Source: Phycisphaerae bacterium (GTDB taxonomy: Bacteria; Planctomycetota; Phycisphaerae; Phycisphaerales; UBA1924). Taken from it: 64,000 nucleotides of DNA. The stretch covers positions 426,089 through 490,088 of the forward strand of contig BJHL01000003.1 of assembly GCA_014192545.1 (NCBI GenBank). The letters run 5' to 3'. The notes beneath the pieces are model-generated. The model was given only the letters and a program-made list of their open reading frames with translations, ran no database searches and was not told the DNA's origin. Each line of letters starts with the position of its first letter. Within the stretch, counting starts at the first letter, position 1. Shown here one piece after another: positions 42,104 to 50,384 of this stretch. The position numbers were made by a program, and so were the translations under genes.

Positions 42104-42817
42104 ATGCTCCTCACCGCATCCAACATCCACAAAACCTACACGCTGGGCAAGGTCGCCGTCCCTGTGCTCAAAGGCGTTGCCATCTCCGTCGCGCAAGGCG
42201 AATGCGTCGCGGTCCTTGGCAGTTCAGGCAGCGGCAAGAGCACGCTGCTGCACATTCTGGGCGGCCTCGACAGTCCCGACAAATCGCCGCAGGCACAACT
42301 CACCTTCGACAACCGCGACCTCACGCGCTTCTCAGGCAGCGAGATCAATCACTATCGCAGCCACGACGTGGGCTTCGTCTTCCAGTTCTATCACCTCCTT
42401 CCCGAACTCGACGTACTGCAAAACGTCCTCATCGGCGCGATGATTCACGATGGCCTGGGGTACTCCACCGCCGCCAGCGAACGCACCGCATGGGCCAAGG
42501 AGCTGCTCACACAAGTGGGCCTCTCGCACCGCCTCAAGCACAAACCCACCGAGCTCTCAGGCGGCGAACGCCAACGCGTCGCCATCGCGCGGGCTCTCAT
42601 CAACAAGCCGCGCCTGCTGCTCGCCGATGAACCCACCGGCAACCTCGACCGCAACACCGGCGCAACCATCCTCGACATGCTCGACAAGTTGCGGGCCGAC
42701 CACCAATACACCATGGTCGTCGTAACGCACGACGCTGCGACTGCTTCGCGCGCCAATCGCGTCGTCCGCCTCGCTGATGGCCTGGTCGTGCAGTCCTTCG
42801 CCGAAGCGGCGAACTGA
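42104..42817 (+). CDS. LolD-type ABC transporter ATPase
   Basis: The 237-residue ATPase has Walker A LGSSGSGKSTLLHILGG, Q-loop FVFQFYHLLPELDVLQNV, signature LSGGERQRVAIARAL, Walker B RLLLADEPTGNLDRNTG and the His switch VVVTHDA. It starts 3 bases after the permease gene. The LPELDVLQNV sequence matches LolD/MacB ATPases that power lipoprotein release or peptide export. Confidence 0.93.
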   Translation: MLLTASNIHKTYTLGKVAVPVLKGVAISVAQGECVAVLGSSGSGKSTLLHILGGLDSPDKSPQAQLTFDNRDLTRFSGSEINHYRSHDVGFVFQFYHLLPELDVLQNVLIGAMIHDGLGYSTAASERTAWAKELLTQVGLSHRLKHKPTELSGGERQRVAIARALINKPRLLLADEPTGNLDRNTGATILDMLDKLRADHQYTMVVVTHDAATASRANRVVRLADGLVVQSFAEAAN

Positions 42818-42960
42818 CGCCCCATAAAGCTTCCGTAAAGCTCGCTCAAGGCCGATACATCACCCACAACCACATCTTCGCGAAACTTCGCGCCCTGCAA
42901 ATCTCATTTCTCTTGGCGCACCACTGCTCTTGCAGTACCATTGCCGCAGGAGAAGAGAAC

Positions 42961-43677
42961 ATGACCCGCATCACCACCTCCCTTGCGCTCTGCGCTCTCG
43001 CTTCCTTGGCACAAGCAACCACGGCCCAAGCCAGCGTCACATACACCGACGCGACGTTCAACAACGCCGACTGGGGATTTGAAGTCGTCAACGTCGGCAC
43101 GCCCGGCGGCGCGAACGCAGCCCAGTCCGCTGGCACCGGCAACCCAGGCTCCGCCCGCCGAGTCACGATCTCCACGGGTCCCAACTTCGGCGACGCCACC
43201 TACGCCATCAATCGCTTCGGCACAACCACCGCAACGCGCTACACCGCTTCGACACAAGGCCAAATCCTCAGCATCAACTTCAGCATCGATGCCCGGTTCG
43301 TCACAGGCACATTCACCGGCCAAGGCCAAGGCGTCTACGCACAAGCCAAGCAAGGCAACAACATCTACGTGGCAGGCGTTGGCGTCACCGGCAGCACCGG
43401 CAACTGGACCACACTCAGCGCATCAGGCATCAGCGCCGCCAACTTCATCCAAATCGCTGGCACAACCGCGCCGATTGATTTCTCCGCAACCGGCGCACCC
43501 ATTCGCTTCGGCTTCGCTTCCGCCAACAGCAACGGCGGCTCGCCTTACACAATCACCGTCGACTACGACAATTTCAATTTCGAAGTCATCAACGTCCCCG
43601 CGCCCAACGCCGCACTGCTCGCTGTGGCTGGTGCAACAATCATCGCACGCCGCCGCCGCTCGTATCATCGCGCATGA
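42961..43677 (+). CDS. secreted protein with PEP-CTERM-like tail
   Basis: The 238-residue protein starts at 42961 after GGAG and has a signal peptide (TTSLALCALASLAQATTAQA). The mature part is Asn/Thr/Gly-rich and beta-strand-like (SVTYTDATFNNADWGFEVVN). The tail VPAPNAALLAVAGATIIARR followed by RRS is PEP-CTERM-like: a Pro-containing motif, a hydrophobic segment and a basic end, which directs processing by an exosortase. Function unknown. Its stop overlaps the next start (ATGA). Confidence 0.68.
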   Translation: MTRITTSLALCALASLAQATTAQASVTYTDATFNNADWGFEVVNVGTPGGANAAQSAGTGNPGSARRVTISTGPNFGDATYAINRFGTTTATRYTASTQGQILSINFSIDARFVTGTFTGQGQGVYAQAKQGNNIYVAGVGVTGSTGNWTTLSASGISAANFIQIAGTTAPIDFSATGAPIRFGFASANSNGGSPYTITVDYDNFNFEVINVPAPNAALLAVAGATIIARRRRSYHRA

Positions 43678-44345
43678 GCGACCAGCCCGTCAACCCAGCA
43701 ACCATCGTCAACGCCGCCAAGAACAGCTCACGCGGCAAACGCCCGCTGTGGATGACCGTGCTCCTTGTGCTCGGCGCAGGTGTCGTTTGGCTGTTGCAGC
43801 AAAAAGGCGTGCTGCCCCAAACTTCCAACACGCAGCAAACCAACCAACAAACCAGCCGCCAAACAGGCCAAAGCTCCGGTCAATCACAAAGCGAATCAAC
43901 TCCAAGCGAGCCCGCTCCAACGCAACCACATCGCGCCGAGCAATCCAAACCCGCGCCCGCAAAACCATCAAAGCCCGACGCCACTCCCGCCCGCGCCGCG
44001 AGTGACGGCGGCATCGCAGACCTCTTCAAGAAACAACAAGGCGATACCTGGGTCGAAGCTGAAGGCACCATCAAAAAGATCCTGCCCGACGACAATGACA
44101 CCAGCGACGGCAGCAGTAAACACCAACGCTGGATCGTCCGCGTCCCAACCGGCATCGAAATTCTCATCGCTCACGCGTTCGACGTCAGCGCTCGCGTCCC
44201 CGTCAAAGAAGGCGACGCCATTCGCTTCCGCGGCGAATACGAATACTCCGAAAAAGGCGGCACCGTGCACTTCACGCACGCCCCCAAATTCAAACGCCGC
44301 GACCCTGGCGGCTGGATCGAACATGACGGTACCAAGTACGAGTAA
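43674..44345 (+). CDS. DUF3465 protein with N-terminal membrane anchor
   Basis: The 223-residue protein has a TM helix near residues 26-42 (WMTVLLVLGAGVVWLL), then a Gln/Ser/Pro-rich linker of about 65 residues. The C-terminal domain from about residue 120 (WVEAEGTIKKILPDDNDTSD, RWIVRVPTGIEILIAH, DAIRFRGEYEYSEKGG, DPGGWIEHDGTKYE) closely matches DUF3465, a small domain that resembles an OB fold. The start overlaps the stop of the preceding gene, so it is coupled to it. Confidence 0.8.
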   Translation: MSDQPVNPATIVNAAKNSSRGKRPLWMTVLLVLGAGVVWLLQQKGVLPQTSNTQQTNQQTSRQTGQSSGQSQSESTPSEPAPTQPHRAEQSKPAPAKPSKPDATPARAASDGGIADLFKKQQGDTWVEAEGTIKKILPDDNDTSDGSSKHQRWIVRVPTGIEILIAHAFDVSARVPVKEGDAIRFRGEYEYSEKGGTVHFTHAPKFKRRDPGGWIEHDGTKYE

Positions 44346-44374
44346 ATCGCAAACTCGCAGAAACGCAAGCTCAC

Positions 44375-45790
44375 TTACGCCGCCAACCGCCGCTCCGCAT
44401 CGCGTTGTGCCGTGCGCTTCACCGCTTCCAGCAACTTCGCGCGATCAATCGGCTTGGTGAGCCACGAATCACATCCCGCCTTCAAGCATTGCTCCAGCGT
44501 CTCGGCAACGGTCGTCGCCGTAAACGCAACGATCATGCCGCGATATCCCTCTTGTCGCAGCATTGTCGCCACGCTCGTGCCGTCCATGTCAGTCAAATTC
44601 AAATCCAGCAGCATCACCGCAAACGGATTGGCCGATGCCTTTGACGCGAGCGCCCGCTCCAAGCCCGCTGCTCCCATCGTGCAGGTTTCCACGTTGTAAT
44701 CAGCCTTGGTCAAGTGATACGACACCAGCCGCAGCGTGTCTTCCGCATCATCCACAACCAACACGCGCACGCCCCGCGTATTCAGCGTCGTCGCACACTC
44801 AACCGCCGCAACCGTCACTTCGGTAAACGATCCAGCGTCGACGCTCGCAATCGCTGGCACATCCATAATGATCGTCGAACTTCCGTCACGCAGCTTCGCG
44901 ACAATCGTCCCGCCGTTGGCTCGCAAGTGCTGCTTCGCGAGGGCAAGCCCCAGGCAGCCGCTGCCCGTAGGCCGCTCGACAATGAAGCAAATCGCATCTT
45001 CCTGCTGCGTGAGCTGCTCGACAATCTGATACGGTGCCGTCTGCCCCTTGTGATCAATCGTGATCGTCACCAGATTTCGATCAGGCACGTGCGTCAGCGT
45101 GATAAGCAACTTGCCATCACTTGCAACCGCTGCCGCGTGCCGCACAGCGTGTTCCACGCCGCGCATCAGCGAGAAAACAATCTCGCCACTCGCGTTGGGA
45201 ATCGCATTCATGCACACAACTTTGATCTCAACCTTCCGCTCAGCGTTCTCCGCAGTTACCACAGTCACCAGTTGCTGCAAGCAGCCGCGCAAGTTGCCCA
45301 TCTTGCTCGACCACGTGCCCGCCGCAAGTGCCGCGATCTCATTCATCTGATCAATCGTGCCCAGCAGCAACCGCGCATTACGCACCACCGCCTCGCCACT
45401 CTGCTCTCGCACCGCAGGCGTCGTATCAGCCTCGCGCAGTACGTCAGAAAACCCCAAAATCGCCTGCAAAGGCGTGCGCAAATCGTGGCTCATCCCCTCC
45501 AGCATCTTCGTCCGCGATGCGCTGACTTTCTGCAATTCATCGTACTCTCTTCGCAGCGTCGTCAATTGATCCACCGCTGCGTGCAACTGATCCATCACGC
45601 CCCGCCGCACACCAACCATCATCAAACCACCGCCACCACACAACGCCAGTGCTCCCGCCAATCCCGTCCACGCACCAAGCGATACACCAGCAAGCGACGA
45701 CGCACCAAGCGCAATGCCAGCGAGCGCAAGCACTCCGCCCACGCCACACATCGCCGCATTCATCACTTTCATCGACCGCTTGGCTTTCAT
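44375..45790 (-). CDS. hybrid histidine kinase-response regulator
   Basis: The 471-residue protein starts at 45790 with GGAG 6 bases upstream. Two hydrophobic segments at about residues 13-38 and 40-60 are separated by a few residues, with little extracellular part. The dimerisation helix carries the phospho-acceptor His102 in EGMSHDLRTPLQAIL. The ATP-binding part keeps GSGCLGLALAKQHLRANGG but its N box reads MRGVEHAVRHAAAV without the usual Asn, and the DxG box is IDHKG. A receiver domain follows with Asp396 in VMLLDLNLTDMDG and Lys in WLTKPID. It may be a weak kinase or a phosphatase. Confidence 0.82.
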   Translation of the reverse strand: MKAKRSMKVMNAAMCGVGGVLALAGIALGASSLAGVSLGAWTGLAGALALCGGGGLMMVGVRRGVMDQLHAAVDQLTTLRREYDELQKVSASRTKMLEGMSHDLRTPLQAILGFSDVLREADTTPAVREQSGEAVVRNARLLLGTIDQMNEIAALAAGTWSSKMGNLRGCLQQLVTVVTAENAERKVEIKVVCMNAIPNASGEIVFSLMRGVEHAVRHAAAVASDGKLLITLTHVPDRNLVTITIDHKGQTAPYQIVEQLTQQEDAICFIVERPTGSGCLGLALAKQHLRANGGTIVAKLRDGSSTIIMDVPAIASVDAGSFTEVTVAAVECATTLNTRGVRVLVVDDAEDTLRLVSYHLTKADYNVETCTMGAAGLERALASKASANPFAVMLLDLNLTDMDGTSVATMLRQEGYRGMIVAFTATTVAETLEQCLKAGCDSWLTKPIDRAKLLEAVKRTAQRDAERRLAA

Positions 45791-46082
45791 CACTCTCTCC
45801 GCGTTTGCAACGTGCGACAAGCACTTTTCGAGCGGCATCATCGGAGTTTGACGCCGCCCACCTAAGCCCACTTGCATCCACAGCCCACTCGAACGCGCAC
45901 GCAACGTCCTGTATCCACGCCAACTTAACGTCTTTGCAGCCTGCACCGCCCCACCAACGTCCCAATCACGCGCCTCCGCTCCAGCTTCCTTGCTTCCGCT
46001 CAATTCCGTGGCATGTTCCTGTTGTGAGCCGTGCAAACGACTCACACAAACACACACGAAGAAACGGAAAGAAGAGAAGATC
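45791..46082. other. divergent promoter region between kinase and PEP-CTERM-like gene
   Basis: About 290 bases separate the kinase start (45790, minus) and the start at 46083 (plus). Both promoters should lie here. No gene is supported; an in-frame extension of the kinase to 46159 exists but has no good start. Confidence 0.5.
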
Positions 46083-46874
46083 ATGGTTCGTACCGCACTC
46101 ACCGCTATCGGCATGCTTTCACTCATCGCCAGCGCACAAGCTGGCCTCGCACAGCCCACCGGCGGTCGCCTCGTCGCAGGTCACGACGCCAACGTTCTCT
46201 CCACCTACACCGCCCGCGATCAAGAAGCTCGCTTCGCTGTCAACATCGCCCGCTTCATCACCCAGCAACACACCGGCGGCAACCTGCTCCTCATCGAACC
46301 CAGCATAACCAGCACGCTCCACGATTACAGCCCCATTGTCGAGCAATCACTTTCCAGCGCAGGTTTCAACATCACCGTCACGCAAAACACGAACTGGACC
46401 GCTGAAGAACTTGCTTCTTTCGACGGTATCTTCGTCGGTACCATCTTCGATCAACCATACCGGTCCGTCGAAAAAGGTGCCCTCGACACCTTCCTCACCT
46501 CCGGCGGCGGCGTCTATCTCTTCAGCGGCATGGGCCCGGATCGGGAAGGCGAAGCCAACGCTCTCAACACCTTCCTCACGCCCTACGGCCTCTTGTTTGA
46601 CTCGTCGCAGGGCCCCGGCAACGGTGGTTACAACGGTATCTACAACACCTCGATCACCAGCGATCACGAACTCTTCGACGGCATCACCGCTCTCCGCAGC
46701 GCAAACGGCCAGAACCTTCGCTTCAACGAAAGCAACTTCAACGCCCGCATTATCCAAGCTGGCCTGCAAGGCGAAGGCCTTTACGGCGTCGTCACCAATA
46801 TCGTCCCCGCGCCCGGTGTCATCGCTCTCAGCAGCATCGGCGGCCTTCTCGTCCTGCGTCGCAAGCGTGCGTAA
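46083..46874 (+). CDS. secreted protein with PEP-CTERM-like tail
   Basis: The 263-residue protein has a signal peptide (TALTAIGMLSLIASAQAG) and a C-terminal tail VPAPGVIALSSIGGLLVLRR followed by KRA, the exosortase-type signal. The mature part has an alpha/beta look, with NLLLIEPSITSTLHD, SSAGFNITVTQNTNW, FDGIFVGTIFDQPYR and GGGVYLFSGMGPDREGEANA, reminiscent of a DUF4350/ThuA-like fold that forms Rossmann-type domains. The role is unknown. A strong terminator lies 88 bases downstream. Confidence 0.68.
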   Translation: MVRTALTAIGMLSLIASAQAGLAQPTGGRLVAGHDANVLSTYTARDQEARFAVNIARFITQQHTGGNLLLIEPSITSTLHDYSPIVEQSLSSAGFNITVTQNTNWTAEELASFDGIFVGTIFDQPYRSVEKGALDTFLTSGGGVYLFSGMGPDREGEANALNTFLTPYGLLFDSSQGPGNGGYNGIYNTSITSDHELFDGITALRSANGQNLRFNESNFNARIIQAGLQGEGLYGVVTNIVPAPGVIALSSIGGLLVLRRKRA

Positions 46875-46906
46875 TCACAATCGCACAACGTCTCGCCCAA
46901 ACTACT

Positions 46907-46944
46907 CCCGCTCTCCGCTCTCCGTTCTCCGTTCCCCGCCCCGC
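46907..46944 (+). repeat. CT-rich tract
   Basis: CTCCCGCTCTCCGCTCTCCG runs into TTCTCCGTTCCCCG; same family as the leader tracts, here after a gene and not directly before one. Confidence 0.6.
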
Positions 46945-46962
46945 CAATCTCCTTTCCCGCGT

Positions 46963-47013
46963 ACCGCACGCCATGACCCACCAAGTTACCAGTCATGGCG
47001 TGCGGTGTTTTTG
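46963..47013 (+). terminator. strong terminator with 15-bp stem
   Basis: The perfect stem ACCGCACGCCATGAC/GTCATGGCGTGCGGT spans 46963-46977 and 46992-47006 with a 14-base loop and is followed by GTTTTTG on the plus strand. It ends the transcript of the PEP-CTERM-like gene; the convergent amylase gene ends at 47048. Confidence 0.93.
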
Positions 47014-47047
47014 CTTTGGCTCGTCTTACACGCCGTCGCGTCTCGCG

Positions 47048-48961
47048 TCATCGCACCTCATACACCGCTGTCAACTTCTCGCGATCAACCACCACGCGCA
47101 CCACCACATCGTTCAAAACACGCTCATACATGAGCACATTCGCATCACCGCCCGAAATGTGCCGTACGCCGCCATATCGCAGCACAGGCCCAACCTTTGC
47201 GTCCTCACGTAGCCCAAACCACGCGCGATAATGCTCCAACACTGCCTCATCCACATTGTGCCACGCCATCGGCATGCGACAACACGGATCATCCGCTCCC
47301 CACATCCCAATCTCATCGCCGTAGTAAATCATGGGCGATCCCACATACGTCGCCTGCACCGCCGCGATCAACTTCTGCAGCGCGTACGCGTGCACGTCAG
47401 GCTTCTCAAACACATACGGATGCTCCGCCTTCAAGTGGTGCCGCTCAAGCACGCGATTCTCGCGGTCATACATCCGCCCGGGGTTCGCGAGCATGTTCAC
47501 CACGCGATCCGTGTCATGACTATCAACCAGCGTCTGATGAATCAGTTGCGTCTGCACAGGCCCCGTAAACGCAGCTCGCCACGCCCGCACCAAATCATCA
47601 CTACTCGTCGGCTCGCGCGTCTGCGTCGTCGTATTCGTCAGCCATTCCAGCAGCGGATACACAAACGGATAGAACATCTGCGTATCAAACGTGCGTCCAT
47701 CTAGTTGCTCGCTCGCATTCTCCCAAATCTCCGCCACCACCAGAGCATCCGGATTGATCTGCTTTACCACACGCCGCCAATCACGCCAGAACGCATCGCC
47801 CACTTCACCCGCCACATCCAGCCGCCACCCATCAACGCCATCGCTGCCGTCGCCATCACCATTGGGGTCCATCCACCGCCGGGTGATATCCAAAATGTGC
47901 TTCTTCGCACCCGAATTCAAATCACCTCTGACGACCGTCTCATCACGATCGCGCGACAACCCGCCCTTCACCTGGCGAAACTCCGGCAGCCATCCATCTT
48001 TCTTGTCCCACGCCTGCCACCCCGTCAGTTTGCCCTCGTGGTCAAACTCACACACAAACCAATCCGCATACGCACTGCTCCGCCCGCGCTTGACAACATC
48101 CTGAAACGCCCAATGCTCGCGCCCCACATGATTGAAAACCCCGTCAATCACCACACGAATCCCCCGCTTCTTGCACGCTGGCAAAAACACATCAACAAAA
48201 TACCTATCCGCACTCGTCCACGCCCACGTCGTCACCTCATGCGGATCACCCGTCTCCTTCGCCACCGTTCCATCGCCCGCAAGCGTCGGATCAACATGAC
48301 GAAAGTCGCGTGCGTCATACTTGTGCAAGCTCTGTGCATCAAATATGGGATTCAGATAAATCGCATTGACACCCAGCGACCGCAGATGATCTAGCTTCGC
48401 AACCACACCTTCCAAATCGCCGCCATATCGCCGCTTGAAAACCTCGCGCCCAAACGCCACAATGTTCGCCTCCTCGCGCATATCACCGGGATACCACGCA
48501 CTCTCCCACTGCTTCAGCACCACATCACCCGCGCCGTCGACCCCGCGTGACATCTTCCCCGGGTCATTCGCCTCATTCCCATTCGCAAATCGCTCGGGAA
48601 AAATCTGATACCACGTCGCTCCCTTCGCCCAGTCAGGCGTCTGCATCGCTGCCTGCGTCTTAAGGTGCTGCCACCCACCCACCGTGCCGTCACGCACCAC
48701 TCGAACCGCCGCATCACCCTCGCTCACCATCACGCGCGCATGCGCGGCTCCATCCATCTCCATCATCACACATCGAATCACGCTTCCATCCGCTCGCCGC
48801 ACCTCCACCGCGCTGCCCGACTCCACCACCACGTCCGCCAATCCCAATCCACTCGAAATCGCTGTCACGTTCACTCGCATGTCATCTCCCGCCATCGCTG
48901 CACCAGCCAGAAAACTGACCAGCATACCCATCACCACACCACTTCGCAGCACTCGCTTCAT
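47048..48961 (-). CDS. secreted alpha-amylase family (GH13) glycoside hydrolase
   Basis: From 48961 the protein has 637 residues with a signal peptide (SGVVMGMLVSFLAGAAMA). An N-terminal beta-domain of about 90 residues is followed by the GH13 barrel: ATWYQIFPERFANGN, GVNAIYLNPIFDA, VVIDGVFNHVG, VDGWRLDVAGEVGD (nucleophile Asp), VVAEIWENA (acid Glu) and LVDSHDTDRVVN (third Asp). The sequence YQIFPERFANG and the layout resemble neopullulanase/cyclomaltodextrinase-type enzymes acting on alpha-1,4-glucans. Export suggests use of extracellular or periplasmic maltodextrin. It is divergent from the polymerase at 48987, with 25 bases between. Confidence 0.93.
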   Translation of the reverse strand: MKRVLRSGVVMGMLVSFLAGAAMAGDDMRVNVTAISSGLGLADVVVESGSAVEVRRADGSVIRCVMMEMDGAAHARVMVSEGDAAVRVVRDGTVGGWQHLKTQAAMQTPDWAKGATWYQIFPERFANGNEANDPGKMSRGVDGAGDVVLKQWESAWYPGDMREEANIVAFGREVFKRRYGGDLEGVVAKLDHLRSLGVNAIYLNPIFDAQSLHKYDARDFRHVDPTLAGDGTVAKETGDPHEVTTWAWTSADRYFVDVFLPACKKRGIRVVIDGVFNHVGREHWAFQDVVKRGRSSAYADWFVCEFDHEGKLTGWQAWDKKDGWLPEFRQVKGGLSRDRDETVVRGDLNSGAKKHILDITRRWMDPNGDGDGSDGVDGWRLDVAGEVGDAFWRDWRRVVKQINPDALVVAEIWENASEQLDGRTFDTQMFYPFVYPLLEWLTNTTTQTREPTSSDDLVRAWRAAFTGPVQTQLIHQTLVDSHDTDRVVNMLANPGRMYDRENRVLERHHLKAEHPYVFEKPDVHAYALQKLIAAVQATYVGSPMIYYGDEIGMWGADDPCCRMPMAWHNVDEAVLEHYRAWFGLREDAKVGPVLRYGGVRHISGGDANVLMYERVLNDVVVRVVVDREKLTAVYEVR

Positions 48962-48986
48962 ATCCCCAGCGTACCGTCTCACACGC

Positions 48987-50321
48987 ATGGCGTTGCGCAC
49001 GCTCTTCCTCGATCTCAACTCCTACTTCGCCTCCGTTGAGCAGCACGTTCAGCCCGCTCTCCGCGGCAAACCCATCGCCGTCGCGCCCATCACCAGCGAC
49101 AGCGGCTGCTGCATCGCCGCAAGCTACGAAGCAAAATCCAAAGGCGTCAAGACCGGCACGCGCGTGGGCGACGCCAAACGCCTCTGCCCCACTATCACCA
49201 TCGTCGACGCCCGCCCGCGCCTCTACGTGCGCATGCATCACCGCATCCTCGCGGCTATCGACAAACACATCCCCGTCGATCGTGTCCACTCCATCGACGA
49301 AGTCAGTTGCAAACTCGACCGCACCCAGCACACGCGTGCAGCCTGCGAAACACTCGCCAAAGCCATCAAGCACCAAATCGCCAAAGACTGCGGCAAAACC
49401 ATGCGCTGCTCCATCGGCATCGCTCCCAATCGCCCGCTCGCCAAACTCGGCACCGACATGTTCAAGCCCGATGGCCTCGCGATTTTCGACGACGCCGACC
49501 TCCCCCGCGCAATCGAACATCTCTCGCCCCAAGAACTCGCCGGCATCGGCCCGCAAACCATGAAGCGTCTCCAGCGCCAAGGCATCAACACCATCGCCGA
49601 CTTGCTACAGCGCGATCAAAAGCAAATGCGCGAACTCTGGGGCGGCATCATCGGCGAACGCTGGTGGTACTGGCTCCGCGGCGATGAAGTCCACGAAGAT
49701 AAAACCCGCCGTCGATCACTCGGACACCAACACGTCCTCGCCCCCGACGTGCGCACTCGCGAAGGCGCCCGCGCCGTCGCCTTTCGCCTCTTGCTCAAAG
49801 CCGCCGCGCGTCTGCGCCACGAGAACTACGCCGCTCGCACCCTCACACTCGCACTGCGATTCACTCGCGAAGGCATAGGCCAAGCTGGCTGGAACAGCAC
49901 AAGCTGGGACGCTGCAACCTCGCTGGGCGAAGGAGCTGTGGACACCCCCACCATTCTCGACGCACTCGCGCTGCTCTGGGACAAAGTGCCGCATGACACG
50001 CCGCTGCTGGTCAGTGTCACGCTGGGCGATCTCATCACACCGCAAAGTGCAACGCTACCGCTCTTTCCTGACGAAGCCAAACGCGGCAACCTCTCCAAAG
50101 CGATGGACAGCGTCAACAACAAGTTCGGCGCAAACACGGTCTACACCGCCAACATGCAAGACGTCCGCGCCCACGGCGCAGGCGGCATCGCCTTCAACTT
50201 CGTCCCCGATCTCAACTTCGCTGACAGCGTGAAAGCCCGCCAACGCCAAGGCGCCGAGCCGCCGCTCACCGACGCGCAACTCGACGCACTGATCGAAACC
50301 GGCATCGCCGCCGATCGTTGA
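48987..50321 (+). CDS. dinB: Y-family DNA polymerase (Pol IV-like)
   Basis: The 444-residue protein starts at 48987. It has the catalytic motifs FLDLNSYFASVEQ (Asp), VHSIDEVSCKLD (SxDE), the palm CSIGIAPNRPLAKLGTDM, and the helix-hairpin-helix thumb ELAGIGPQTMKRLQRQGI; the C-terminal little-finger domain continues with RRRSLGHQHVLAPDVR. It would carry out translesion synthesis. The gene symbol is assigned by motif resemblance; a relative such as DinB-like repair polymerase is equally possible. No lexA box was recognised upstream. Confidence 0.85.
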   Translation: MALRTLFLDLNSYFASVEQHVQPALRGKPIAVAPITSDSGCCIAASYEAKSKGVKTGTRVGDAKRLCPTITIVDARPRLYVRMHHRILAAIDKHIPVDRVHSIDEVSCKLDRTQHTRAACETLAKAIKHQIAKDCGKTMRCSIGIAPNRPLAKLGTDMFKPDGLAIFDDADLPRAIEHLSPQELAGIGPQTMKRLQRQGINTIADLLQRDQKQMRELWGGIIGERWWYWLRGDEVHEDKTRRRSLGHQHVLAPDVRTREGARAVAFRLLLKAAARLRHENYAARTLTLALRFTREGIGQAGWNSTSWDAATSLGEGAVDTPTILDALALLWDKVPHDTPLLVSVTLGDLITPQSATLPLFPDEAKRGNLSKAMDSVNNKFGANTVYTANMQDVRAHGAGGIAFNFVPDLNFADSVKARQRQGAEPPLTDAQLDALIETGIAADR

Positions 50322-50384
50322 ACACTTGCGTTTGCTTTTTTACTTGATTGCGCTCTTGCGCAGCTCAACGCGATCGTTGCCTAC

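Noticed and set aside
45791..46159. Kinase start at 46159 or 45877
   Set aside because: Those starts overlap the divergent gene or lack ribosome binding sites; 45790 has GGAG at correct spacing.
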